Part shown: positions 22,491 through 33,934 of the stretch, in pieces
Layout of the letters: each line of letters begins with the position of its first letter
How positions within the stretch are numbered: the first letter of the stretch is position 1
Origin: Turnera subulata
Taxonomy: Eukaryota > Streptophyta > Magnoliopsida > Malpighiales > Passifloraceae
Length of the DNA: 64,000 nt
Assembly: GCA_028386065.3 (NCBI GenBank)
Contig: JAKUCV010007157.1
Coordinates: 1-64,000 of the forward strand
Reading direction: 5' to 3'
Program-made: the position numbers and the translations under genes
Notes under the pieces: generated by a model
What the model was told of the DNA's origin: nothing
The model's database searches: none
What the model saw: only the letters and a program-made list of their open reading frames with translations

Positions 22491-23399
22491 AACATCGATG
22501 TTGGTGAGACCAACATCGATGTTTGCATGAAGTCTAGCCTTGGAAGAACCTTCATAACATCGATGTTGTGTGACAAACATCGATGTTCTGATGAAGTTAG
22601 CTCGGCCGAATCATCACAACATCGATGTTGTGTGACCAACATCGATGTTCTCATGCAAAATTCTCACAACATCGATGTTTAAGAGTTAAACATCGATGTT
22701 ATTTGAGCTCGGCCAAATTGGTTTGAGTTCCAGAGCTCCAACAACATCGATGTGTGAGTGTCAACATCGATGTTCTTGAGTTTCAGAACCCAAACATCGA
22801 TGTTTAAATGTTAAACATCGATGTTATAATGCTACTGCCAAGAAATTGAACTTCCAAGTACTCAAAACATCGATGTTTAAGTGTTCAACATCGATGTTCT
22901 TGAGCTACTGCCAAATGGTGGAGTTCAATTACTCAAAACATCGATGTTTACGTGTTCAACATCGATGTTTGAGTGTCAACATCGATGTTTTGCAGATTCG
23001 CAAACTCCAAACATCGATGTTGAAGGGTTCAACATCGATGTTGTGGAACCTAGTAACTTCAACTGCGAATTCGGGGTAAAAGGAGGCCGAATTGGTGTCT
23101 GGCCTAAACAAAAAAGTTGTATCCCTACTTCTTAGCTTTCCAGGGACACCAAGTTTGCACAAATCCGAGCTCTACAGCTCTGGATATGGCCGAAATACTG
23201 AGTACTGCCAAAATCTTGAACTTTCAGAATCTCAACAACATCGATGTTTGAAAGTTCAACATCGATGTTATTGAGCTACTGCCAAAAAGTTTGGAGTTCA
23301 AGAATCTCAACAACATCGATGTTTAAGAGTTGAACATCGATGTTATTGCGCTACTGCCAAGTAGTTGGAGAGAATCAGATTCTCAACAACATCGATATT
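22491..23399 (+). repeat. Array of 24 AACATCGATGTT palindromes, mostly in pairs
   Basis: The perfect 12-bp palindrome AACATCGATGTT occurs 22 times and two one-base variants occur at 22743 and 23388. Starts: 22491, 22512, 22556, 22576, 22618, 22638, 22668, 22689, 22743, 22763, 22793, 22814, 22866, 22887, 22937, 22958, 22978, 23009, 23031, 23237, 23258, 23312, 23333, 23388. Most form pairs 20-22 bases apart (start to start), and pairs recur every 50-76 bases. Spacers share traces of an older ~72-bp unit (gagctactgccaa, ttggagttcaa) but have diverged, while the palindromes have not. It lies in the leader between the primer site and gag. In RNA each pair could fold into a 12-bp stem with an 8-10 base loop. 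Confidence 0.97.
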
Positions 23400-23867
23400 G
23401 AGTTCTTAGTTGCCTTCTATGATAAGCACTCATCAAGCCTAAGATCAACAAATGGTAGGTTTTGCCCTAGCAAGGTGCCATTGTTTATCCTAGGAAGGTG
23501 CGAGTGGATAATTGTAATATCTCGACTGCTTATTGTGGGTTTGGACTTAACTAGGTTATCTTAATAGGATTAAGGACCTAGGGGCAAGGGTTGAGCAAGT
23601 CTATAAGATAGACATGGACAACATGTTGTCCACTCAACTATCCAAGAGTTACATAGAGATGTAATTGACAAAGAGTTGTCTACCTAAATAGCCATGATAT
23701 AGGTGATCAGCCCTCGCTGACTTATGTTGTAGTGAAATATGGGTCTTGGCCTACTTATATAATTGTCTTGATTTATGTAGTAGGAGCACATTTAATAGAA
23801 TTCCTTATTAAATGATTTGTATGCATGACTATTATTTGTGTGAGTTGATCATTGTTGTAGAATTACC

Positions 23868-26800
23868 ATGGCACAAAACACTAGCACTTATCATTGCGAT
23901 TGGTCCTTGAGTAGGACAAGCTGAATAGGAATAGTTTCCTAGAGTGGCATCACATTTTGAGGATAGTCTTCAAACAAGAAAAATTTGTATGTCCTTGAAG
24001 GGCCTGTTCTTAATGAATTGGCGCCTAATGCTCTTAGGGCAGAATGAGATGCTTATAAGAAGCATGTTCATGATGCATTGGATGTTGCATGCCTTATGCT
24101 AATTGCCATGGACTCTGAGCTTCAGAAGCAAGATGAGAACATGTGGGCGTTCGATATGATTGAACACCTGAAATTGCTCTGAGGAGAGCAAGTAAGGCAT
24201 GGGAGGTACGAGACCTCTAAAGCATTGTTCCAATGCAAGATGGCTAAGTTATCACCCGTTAGACCTCATGTGCTAGAGAAGTATTAGATACATTGAGAGC
24301 CTTGAGGGTCTTAGTTTCCTTGGAGAAGGAAAAGGGTAAAGCAATGTTAGACAAGAAGAAGAAATGTACCAAAAGGTTTGGTGCATATACATCTTCTTGT
24401 TCTCATGTGCTGATACCCAAGGGAGGTATTGCAAAGGTAGGAAATTGTTTCCGTTGCAATAAACCAGGCCATTAGAAATGCAACTGCCCTGTTTACCTTG
24501 AAGAGGTAAAGAAGCAGAAGGGAAGTGAGACTTCCGCTTCAGGTATTTTGTTATAGAGGGTAATATCTCTACCTCTGCATCGTGGGTATAAGATACCGGA
24601 TGTGGTTATCACATTTGAGGAAATGTTAAGGAACTGAGAAAGAGTGGGAGATTGGCTAAGAATGAGATAGACCTATGCCTCGGAATTGGAGCAAGAGTTA
24701 CTACATTAGCCGTAGGGACTTTCTATCTATCCTTACCGAGTGGTTTGGTTTTAGTACTGAAAATTATTATTATGTACCTACCATAAGCAGGAATTTGATT
24801 TCTGTGTCTTGTATGGACAAGAAAAGTTTTATTGAGAATAAAGAACAATTGTTGTTCTATTTATTTCAATGAAATTTATGGTGGTGCATTTTTAAACGAT
24901 GGTTTGTATGTACTAAACCTAGTAACGCCTGTCTATAACATTAATATGAAGAAGGTTAGAATACATGATTCTAGTGAAACCTATCTCTGGCATAGTCGTT
25001 TGGACAATATAAACGAGACTCGTATTCCTAAACTCCATAAAGTTGGATTTTAGACTCATTTGATTTTGAATCATATGAGACATGTGAGTCATGTTTATTA
25101 GGCAAAATGACTAAGGCTTCCTTTACGGGTAAAGGTGAAGAGCCTAGGACTTGCTAGGTCTTATACATACTGATGTATGCGGACCAATGTCTACACATGC
25201 TAGAGGTGGCTTTCGATACTTCATTACGTTTACTGATGACTTCAGTAGATACGGCTATGTGTATCTAATGAAACACAAGTCGGAATCCTTTGAAAAGTTC
25301 AAAGAATTTAAGAATGAAGTACAGAATCGACTCGGAAAAGTATTAAGATGCTTCGATAAGATCGAGGTGGTGAATACTTAGACCGAGATTTTCTTGACTA
25401 TCTAAAGAGTTATGGTATAGTATCACAACTTACTCCACCGGGTATGCCTCCATGGTATGGAGAATCCGAAAGGAAGAACAGAACCTTGTTAGACATGGTT
25501 CGTTCTATGATGAGTCAAGCTGACCTTCCTTCTTCCTTTTAGGGACATGCATTATTGAGTGCTGCATTTACCTTAACTGTGTTCCATCTAATTCGGTTTA
25601 AAAAGACACCATATGAGATATGGACTGGGAAGCGTCCCAATTTGTCTTTTATGAGGATTTAGGGTTTTGAGGCTTACGTGTGACGTGAAGCATCAGATAA
25701 AATCGACCCTACATCCGACAACTGCCTTTTGTATGATATCTTAAAGAGTATCATTTCTATAATCCTTTAGAGCACAAAGTGTTTGTGGCTCGGAATGCTA
25801 TTTTTCTAGAAAGAGTGTCTATTTCTAGAAGAATCAGTGGGAGGAGAATAGAACTCGAAGAAGTTCGAGATAAAGAGGCTGAGATGGAACAAAGGACAGG
25901 ATCCGCAAGTTGTTGTGAATGAGAATCCTGTTCCTGTAACACATGGACCGCGTAGGTTGGATAGGATTCGGTATGAGCTCGAGAGATATGGATTTCTCGT
26001 GACTCATACCGGGGATGTGATGCTCATAGATGAGGATGAGCCCACTACCTATCAGCAGGCCGTTACGGGTCCGGACTCCCAGAAGTGGCTAGAAGCCATG
26101 AATTCGGAATTGGAATCCATGTATCAAAACAAGGTATGGACCTTAGTTGATCCACCCGAAGGGATAAAACCCATAGGGTGCAAGTGGGTCTTTAAGAAAA
26201 AGACCGACATGGATGGTAATGTGATTACCTATAAAGGGCGGTTGGTTGCGAAAGGTTTTAAACAAGTTCATGGTATAGTTATGATGAAACCTTCTCACCA
26301 GTTGCCGTAGTTAAATCCATCCGGATTCTATTGGCTATAGCTGCATACCATGATTATGAGATTTGGTATGTAATTTGCAAAGGTCCATTTGTGGACTAAG
26401 GCAGACTTCTAGGAGTTGGAATCTTCATTTTTAATGATGTAATCAAAGAATTTGGTTTCATTAAAAGTGAAGACGATTTATGTGTTTACAAGAAGGTTAG
26501 TGGGAGAACTATAGTTTTCTTATTGTTGTGTATTGACGACATTCCACTTATTGGGAATGATATTCCGACACTAAAATCTGCAAAGACTTAGTTAGGAAAG
26601 AATTTCTCAATGAAGGACTTAGGAGAAGCTGCCTAAGTGTTAGGTATAAAGATCTATAGAGATAGATCCAAAAGGCTTCTCGTGCTAAGTCAGAGTACAT
26701 ATGTTGACAGGGTGCTAAAGGCGTTTAGCATGCAAGATTCCTAGAAAGTTTTCTTGCCCATGTCATATGGCATAGTTCTCTCAAAGAATCAATGTCCTAG

Positions 26801-27290
26801 TACGACTAGGGAGAGAAAGCGGATGAGTTAGTTTCCTGATGCGTTTGCAGAAGGATCTATCATGTATGCCATGTTATGTACTCGACCGAATGTCGCTTAT
26901 GCTGTGAGTGTCACAAGCAGATGCCAATCTGATCCCGGTGAAAGTCACTGGATAGCGGTTAAGAAAATCCTTAAGTACTTGAGAAGCACTAAGGATACAT
27001 TCCTGGTTTACGGAAGTGTTGATGGGCTTGTTGTAAAGTGTTACAAAGATGCTAGCTTCCAAACCAACAAGGATGATTTTATCGCAATCAGTTTACGTGT
27101 TTTGTCTTGGATGTGGCGCTGTTTGCTGGAAGAGTTCCAGGCAAGAAACAGTTGCCGACCCTACAACTGTGGCTGTACAAATTTCCGTTTGAGAACTTTG
27201 TATCAGATCTTTTGACTAAGCCTCTCACGCAGCGGAAGCATGATGGTCATGCTAGATCTACATGTATGAGATATATGGATGATTGGCTTT
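23868..27290 (+). pseudogene. copia gag-pol, heavily mutated
   Basis: Remnant polyprotein in the usual copia order. gag starts at ATG 23868 (LDVACLMLIAMDSELQKQ near 24.1 kb) and has a zinc knuckle CFRCNKPGH near 24446. The protease has DTG at 24592-24600. GAG-pre-integrase (YLWHSRLDNIN) lies near 24.98 kb and the integrase core at 25150-25560 (HTDVCGPM, FTDDFSRYGYVYLM). The reverse transcriptase covers about 26040-26600 (WLEAMNSELESM, GCKWVFKKK, and CIDD for the usual YVDD). RNase H covers 26862-27290. Many stops are TAG where the family has tryptophan: after PGH in the knuckle, in SF-W-GHAL, in I-W-GFEAYV and in K-W-LGKNFSM. Frameshifts are also present. It cannot encode a working protein. 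Confidence 0.88.
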
Positions 27291-27296
27291 AGTGCA

Positions 27297-27306
27297 AGTG
27301 GGAGAT
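27297..27306 (+). other. Polypurine tract of the copia element
   Basis: aagtgggagat immediately before the second LTR start (TGTTAG at 27307), the usual plus-strand priming site of copia elements. Confidence 0.8.
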
Positions 27307-27366
27307 TGTTAGTAATATGCCCAAAAGCCAATCATGGATGATTATATGTAGTCATGTATACACATT
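27307..27366 (+). repeat. Truncated copia 3' LTR (first 60 bp)
   Basis: Identical by eye to the first 60 bases of the LTRs at 20987 and 27674, then breaks off at 27367 into an 8-base junction (gtttgacc) and the copied flank block. Confidence 0.92.
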
Positions 27367-27374
27367 GTTTGACC

Positions 27375-27673
27375 ATGAAACTCGAACAACGAGAGAATAT
27401 GACCATGGCTGCACATTGTTTGTATTTTCATTTTGTTGTTTTTGTTCGGCACTAGAGAGTAATATTACTAGACATAAAAAAAAACACCAAATACACAAAC
27501 AGGCAGTCGTTACAAGAATTATCAGACAAAAGAGCTACTTTGTACTGTCTAGAATTTCTTCTCTCTCTCTCTCATTCCCCTTCAACATTTGTAGTCGCAA
27601 CATGGAAGAAGCCTCAGTAATGGCAGCATCATCTACGACATCTACCTATAATGCAGGAGTCTCGCGAACTAAT
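27375..27673 (+). repeat. Left-flank block, copy 2
   Basis: Near-identical to 20689-20986, including the CT run, the ATG frame and the final ctaat before the LTR. Differences are a longer A run near 27476-27485 and a few single bases. Confidence 0.92.
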
Positions 27674-29173
27674 TGTTAGTAATATGCCCAAAAGCCAATC
27701 ATGGATGATTATATGTAGTCATGTATACACATTAAGGTTATTCCAATAAGTATCGTTTATGAGATAAACGCTTGCACATACTTATAACCCTAGAATATTT
27801 CATATTCTTAAATGTTCCTTTTCGATTATTATTACGGATGGGTTGTAATAATAAATTAAGACAAGCGTATGTTGAGAATTGCATATGTGATATGAATTCT
27901 ACATACGGGTACAAGTTGGAGAACTTGTGGACTGGACCGACCCACATAAGAACACTACATGGAACGTTATATGTTTGTCATTAGTGTTTCTTATAGATGT
28001 ATTGTCCTTCGACCTGAGATCGTCAAGTTATCCGACATATGAATCATGTACTTTGATATTATTCCTAGTCATCCGTAACTGGCTGGACATAAGGGTAATC
28101 ATTGGGTATATGACGAGTATGTAGTGGGTTTTGATTGATCAAGACGGGATTCGTTCGACCCATATAACGGGTATATTATCATATGGTTTCTTGATAGAGT
28201 TGAACTGTTAAATGCATGGCCATGCTCGGATTAGGTGATATGGTGATATCACGGGTATCCGTTTTATACAGTTAACTCGGGGAATAGATTAAACATATAC
28301 GAGATTGACATATTCCATGTCTCGTGTTTGATCTAGATAATGGGACGAAGGGACGATGACATGTTCCGAGGCATAGAGAATCAGTACTGATCTTGTCGTT
28401 CGGGTAGCAATGATGTGTTGCTAGACGCCGCTCTTTGCTTATAATTGTAAAATGAGAATTTTACAATTATTGCCGGACGTTATAAGTGCCTACAGGGTCA
28501 CACATATAGAACCGTTGATTCGAGCAGGTGGTTGAACCGTGGTTGGACCATGGTTTGACCCGGTGTGGTTGGACCGTGGTTGGACCAGGATCGTTTTGGT
28601 ACAATAATTAGGTGCATTATTGACCAGACATTAGTTGTTTATGTGTTGTTGTCAGATAGTGGCTTAGTGGTAGACATATGATGGTGAGAGTCATCATCAT
28701 GCTACCTTTGGGGCCATTATGTTGGGATTAGAATAATGCACTAATTGAGTGGGATTGAGTCTTTGTGATCAGATCACTTCTCCTCCATCTCACGCTTGGC
28801 TTCTGCATTTTCTGAGCTAGACACACTTCCCCTAAGTTTCTTCTTTCCTTGTGAAAGAAAGAAGAACACAAAAACACCCAAAAACAAGCTCCCGTTTTAT
28901 GCTGCTAGCACCCAGTCCGGGAGTGCTCGGAAGTTGGATCGTGAGACGACCCCACCTTGATCACGGTTCGTGTGGATACCGTAGAGGGCCAGGCCTTAGT
29001 CTTGCTCTTGCTGATTCCATACTTCAGTTGAGTGAAAGACCTCAACCACATAAGGTATGTAAAATTTTTATACGGTTTATATTGCTTCACATGCGGTTCT
29101 TGGTTAAGTTTCCGTATTTTCGCTGCTTGTTGTGCTTGGTATATGATTGTCATATAGCTTAGGGAAACTTACA
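27674..29173 (+). repeat. copia LTR, complete right copy (1500 bp)
   Basis: TGTTAG...CTTACA with no gap. It is bounded on both sides by ctaat, so on its own it has the structure of a solo LTR insertion in the flank block. It shows what is missing in the 21238-21602 gap, including repeated ggttggaccgtggttggacc near 28.54-28.59 kb. Confidence 0.92.
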
Positions 29174-30674
29174 CTAATATTACGTCACCCTAAGTAATCG
29201 CTGCATTATTTTCCAGCAGAACACCCTTTTCAGTCAAGATTTCCACATGAGCTTTAGTAGTGAAAAAAGGTGTGGGCACCACAGAACTCCCCAGAGAAGC
29301 CAAATATCTTTCCTAAGCGTGCATAGCATTTTATAAATTGCTAGCATAGGGGGTGCATGCCTCTGATATCTCTAAATGGATACTCGGAAGGGACTGATCG
29401 ATGTAATTCTACCACACTTCGCCTAAATGTTTGGCTGTAAAGGATACGCAATCTATAAGCTCGAGCCAGAAGTTGGTAGACTCCCAATACTTTTCAATGG
29501 CACTTCACCGAATCTTAGTAGTCCCGATTCCCAATTGAGCCACATGCTCTTTAAGGCTCCCTAGCTGCACCTCAACATCACTTAAGCGAGAATTCTAAAC
29601 ATTCAACTCAGTTTGCAACTGCTTTTTTGCCTCGTGCTCCTAGCGTAGGAATGCTTAGAGGGTCCCCCGAATAATCGCCAAGTGTTTCACCCTGCCAGCT
29701 TGGATGGCTCCCAACCATCTTAAGCAATCATTCTCTAGTCGCAGCTGAGAAACTTTGCCAGAAAGCTTGTGTACACCCTGGGCAGACAAGGTAGCTTTCT
29801 CCTTAACTTAGGCAACATGGTGAAATGCATCGTTCAAAAGCATACTCAACCGTTTTGACTCGAGGAAATTTCCCTCTTGGCGAGCATCAATTGCCCGAGC
29901 AGCGACTGCAGCCTGCAGATGCAAATTGTCACATAACCAGCTGTGATGAGAAATTCCCTTGGGAAACTAGCAAAGTATTGCAACTCGCTTACCTAAAATA
30001 GATACACTATAATTTAACCTAAGATCTTAGAGATTGGGAATCTATAACCATCCTTAGGTGGGGCCATTGGCGAAGACTTCAAAAAGAGATTCACTGTCCT
30101 AGGAAATTACATAATATTCTGCAAAGTGAAACTCCGAGTTTTACCAGCAGTAGAAGATTTTTGCCTAATGGTCACCAATGCTGGAGATATCCTATCTCTT
30201 TGTACTGGCAAAGGTCTCACCATAGCAGCACTAGTCTGCACTAATGTCAGCACAACAGGATCAGAGGAAGGTTCAGTACTTGTGGTTTTGCATTCTACAA
30301 GCAATGCAGAAGCCTCTTGCATCACCACCTCTTCCAAGATGTGCTCCTAATCTCTCCCCTAGCAAAATCTCTATCAAATATAGTCAAGAGAGGAATGGGA
30401 GAAGCCTCTAGCATGATAGAGGAAGTGAAACGAGCAGCTTCCTCCATAATTCGCGTCAATTGATTCAGATGAACATCATCCTCATCATTTGAAACCTCAA
30501 CGGCGATCCGGAACATAGGAGCTAGTCCTTTTCCCTTACGCCTAACCGGAGACACCTCCATCCTCAAGCACCACTCCCTTAACGAGAAAATACCAGCAGT
30601 GGAATTAGTGCCCCTAATCATAATTTCAAGGCAAGCTAAGCGCTGCTTAATTAACGACATGTGAAATGCAATAT
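29174..30674 (-). pseudogene. Decayed minus-strand coding segment, part 2, unidentified
   Basis: The minus strand reads as a long coding-like segment with scattered stops. It has an acidic stretch with basic flanks (EVSNDEDDVHLNQL near 30.47 kb), a coiled-coil-like piece (LGSLKEHVAQLG near 29.55 kb), and STNFWLELIDCVSFTAKHLG near 29.4-29.5 kb. The family was not identified. Composition and setting suggest a gag-like or accessory protein of an old plant retroelement. It appears to continue from the segment at 40533-42388, the two being separated by the Tat-like element with its caaag duplication. Confidence 0.45.
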
Positions 30675-30679
30675 CAAAG

Positions 30680-32281
30680 TGTGAATACCCGACCCAAAAT
30701 CACTTGGGCCTATTCACCTAATCCTTTCACCTTCTTCTTCGGGTCAATCCCATAACATTGGAGTTGCCACCCGAGTTTTATTAAGGGCAAAACTTGGGAA
30801 AAACCCTTAGATGGCTCCTTTAGGCTACATGGTCATGGCGAACCAAAGTTATTGAATTGGGGGTTCGTCACAGATGGGAAGGTGCTAGACACCCATCCGT
30901 GTTGGGTCGAGGCTATGTGCAATTATGAAATGCAAGTGTGCCTGCTGTAAGGGTGCATGTGTGGAAAATAAAGAGAAGGGGAGAAGAAGAAGATTTGGCT
31001 TGTATCCCGTTGTAAGACCGAGATTACCTACGTACACGAGTGATTGGGGTCAAAGCCACGTAGTTCTAAACATGGCACAAATCGGCCACTTACATCATCA
31101 AAAGCATCAACATATAATCAACAAAGATCAATCAAAAGAGAGGGTTTAGTGTTACCTCTTGTAGCCCTCCTCTAGCTCCTTGTAATGGGTTGAGTTCTAC
31201 ACCTACCTTCTTGTTGTTTCTAAGTTCTATGGTCGATCCTCTTCTTGACCTCACCTTGCTGAACCTCTACTAATGCCTCCCACGAAAATCCTCCAGAGTT
31301 TCTACCTAAAGAATGTGTTTCTAGGCTTGGAGGAGTAGAGTTTCTCCAAGCACTCAAGGCCTATAGGTGTGTATATGAGAAAAATGTGTGATCTCTTGAA
31401 ATGTGTGTGAGGGATCCTATTTATAGTGCTCTGGAGAGCCTAGGGGCATGGACCTGCTTAATGGTGAAGATTATGCCCGAAAATCTGGTCCAAAATCGCG
31501 TACGATCGAAATTAGAAACAAAATCGGAGATTTGGGCAAATCCGGGAGGACATAACCGCCGCTGCCGGCGGTCATCCACTGCTTGACTGCCAGTGCCGGC
31601 GGTCTTGTGCGGATACCCGCCAGCACCTGGCGGTCTTCGCGAGATGACCGCCGGTTGCCCCACGTGTCACCCATTCTTTCCATTTTCGGATCCCCAATCC
31701 CCCTAATTCAGCCCTGATTTGATCCTACCGCATAATTAACCCCCTAATCAACCCAGAATCACTCCATTACTTGATTATCACTCCTCCTAAATCATTCCAT
31801 AACGGATTAATTACACCTTAATGCCTATTTCATACTAAATCCTGCCAAAAACAACATTTCTACATAAATGATGATTTAACTCTGATTTTCCACGAAAATC
31901 AGAGCTAAAATCAACCTGCAAGAAATGTGTTAATGAGCTGGGTAAATCCTGGAGAGTCTATTTACTTGGATTCTTAAACCCATTCCTAACCCAAAAATGA
32001 ATCAATTATGTAATTGGATTAAAAAGAACTAAAAGAGCCCAAGAAAATGAAAGAAAATGTATCCTAATGTAAATAAACCTTATTATATGTTTTACCCTAA
32101 GATTAAATCATTTCATTAATCCTAAGTTTTGGATGCCCAAAGGTTTAGATTACCGAAAGTACATTAATTAAATTCTTATCATGCCTTAATTTAAAATCAA
32201 ATCATCTCATTAACCTCAAGTTAAACATGTTTGGAATCTAATTTTAACAAAACATTCGTGGGTCAAATTTGGGTGTTCACA
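30680..32281 (-). repeat. Tat-like 3' LTR (1602 bp)
   Basis: Begins tgtgaatacccgacccaaaa on the plus strand and ends gggtgttcaca. At about 31550-31655 it contains a GC-rich cluster of inverted ggcggtc/gaccgcc modules, most of which the right LTR lacks (about 70-80 bp shorter there). Confidence 0.92.
31427..31436 (-). promoter_or_regulatory. TATA box of the Tat-like LTR
   Basis: The minus strand reads CTATAAATAG, downstream in element sense of the GC-rich inverted-repeat cluster at 31550-31655. The same site is present in the other LTR near 39.77 kb. Confidence 0.65.
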
Positions 32282-32512
32282 GATGCCCCTCGTTGATGAG
32301 ACCTTAGGAACCAAGTACGAAACAACGCAAGATAAGAACCACCAAATTTGAATGATGAATGTGTAGTGTGTGTCAAGTTTTAGAGCATCCCATGCTCCTC
32401 TCCAGGAATCATCTCATCCTCGAGTTTTGAGGGACGGGCCCTCGGATTTTGGGAATCATCTCATCCTAGCTCTCGGGAATCATCTCATCCTGAGGTGATA
32501 GAATTAGGTTGT

Positions 32513-33160
32513 CAACAAGGAATATTCCCATCCTTGTCAGCTGGGTTTTGACTTGGGAATCAACTCATCCCAAGACGATAAAATCATCTCATCTATCAAC
32601 AAGGAATACTCCCATCCTTGTCAGCTGGGTTTTGACTTGGGAATCATCTCATCCCAAGACAATAGAATCATCTCATCTATCAACAAGGAGTACTCCCATC
32701 CTTGTCAGCTAGGTTTTGACTTAGGAATCATCTCATCCCAAGACGATAGAATCATCTCATCTATCAACAAGAAATACTCCCATCCTTGTCAGCTGGGTTT
32801 TGACTTGGGAATTATCTCATCCCAAGACGATAGAATCATCTCATCTATCAACAAGGAATACTACCATCCTTGTCAGCTAGGTTTTGACTTAGGAATCATC
32901 TCATCCTAGGACGATAGAATCATTTCATCTATCAACAAAGAATACTCCCATCCTTGTCAGCTGGGTTTTGACTTGGAAATCATCTCATCCCAAATAGAAT
33001 CATCTCTTCTATCAACAAGGAATACTCCCATCCATGTCAGTTGGGTTTTGACTTGGGAATCATCTCATCCCAAGACGATAGAATCATCTCATCTTTCAAC
33101 AAGGAATACTCCCATCCTTGTCAGCTGGGTTTTGACTTGGGAATCATCTCATCTCGAATG
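32513..33160. repeat. 84-bp tandem array, 8 copies
   Basis: Units begin caacaagga at 32513, 32597, 32681, 32765, 32849, 32933, 33013 and 33097: 84-bp steps with one 80-bp step. Each holds cccatccttgtcagctgggt and gggaatcatctcatccc. Partial copies of the atcatctcatcc motif start near 32400. Because 84 is a multiple of three the array stays open in some frames, but this is repeat, not gene. It sits between the antisense ORF and the 3' LTR. Confidence 0.97.
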
Positions 33161-33689
33161 GCTTCGCCATCTGATTTTTTGTCAAAAATGCTGTCTCACG
33201 GCTTGACTACCAAGTCTCCAAGCATTTCATGCCCCTACTATGGTCTAAGATGTCGCTTTGCGACTATGTTGTCTATGTTTCGGGCATCATATGCCCCTAC
33301 ATCTCCACTTCGTGGCTTAGTTGTCGGGAATCATATTATCCCGAGGTTTGATTTTGCATGTATCGGGTACACGGCTTCGGTTTTCTTCAGGTTTTTTAAC
33401 CCATCATTAGGTGTGAAAGGGGTTTGCAGTACCCTTAAGAATCGTAAGTGGGGGTGCTGTGCCTCTGATAAGTTATGCATGAAACATTTTTTACTGCAAA
33501 TGCAAGTAAACGTTAATAGATGCCCCTTATCTCAGTAAACAGTTTTGATCCTAGCAACCGAGTATACCTTCTCCCTTTTTTCTCTTTTTTTTTTAATTTC
33601 TCTCCCCTAGTCTTTCTCTCTCTTCCCCCCATAAATTTTCCTGAATTTTTCGAAATTTTCCAGACGGGCCCAATCTATCGATCCGGCAG

Positions 33690-33869
33690 TCATGTGAGCG
33701 GGTGACTACCGCCTTCCGGCGATCTTGCTCTAATGACCACTGGCAGTGGCGGTCTTCATGACATGACCGTCGGCGGTGCGGTCGTGGCCTCCTGGAACTT
33801 CCTTTTCAATATTCGGGCTTGGGCTTTAGGGTTTTCACGAATCCCACCGACTCAAGATAGTATAAATAG
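33690..33869 (+). promoter_or_regulatory. Putative promoter of the antisense ORF
   Basis: TATA box tataaatag at 33861-33869, 66-74 bases before the ATG of the antisense ORF. A GC-rich cluster of inverted modules lies upstream of it at about 33690-33785 (accactggcagtggcggtc, tgaccgtcggcggtgcggtc). The same kind of cluster lies upstream of the TATA box in the LTR. Confidence 0.6.
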
Positions 33870-33934
33870 CCTCTTGGGTGCCTAGGGATCCCCATAATTC
33901 ATCATAACACATCTCAAATACGTCTAGGACAACC

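Larger units (their letters stand above)
20987..29173 (+). mobile_element. Ty1/copia LTR retrotransposon with aberrant right end
   Basis: The 5' LTR is 20987-22186 (TGTTAG...TTACA), and a tRNA-Met-like primer site follows at once. The leader with palindromes, gag-pol remnants and a purine tract (gggaga) precede a second LTR start at 27307. Only 60 bp of that LTR is present. An 8-bp junction, a copy of the left-flank block and a full 1500-bp LTR (27674-29173) follow. The 5-bp repeat ctaat occurs left of the first LTR (20982-20986), left of the last LTR (27669-27673) and right of it (29174-29178). The coding part is full of stops, so the element cannot act on its own. Confidence 0.9.

Noticed and set aside
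22491..23399. CRISPR-like array of short repeats
   Set aside because: The repeats are 12-bp palindromes with spacers that derive from one another, in a plant retroelement leader. No cas genes and no unique spacers are present.
32553..33538. Open frames of 118 and 165 codons in the 84-bp array
   Set aside because: They exist because the repeat unit is a multiple of three. The peptide is the same 28 residues repeated, with no domain.
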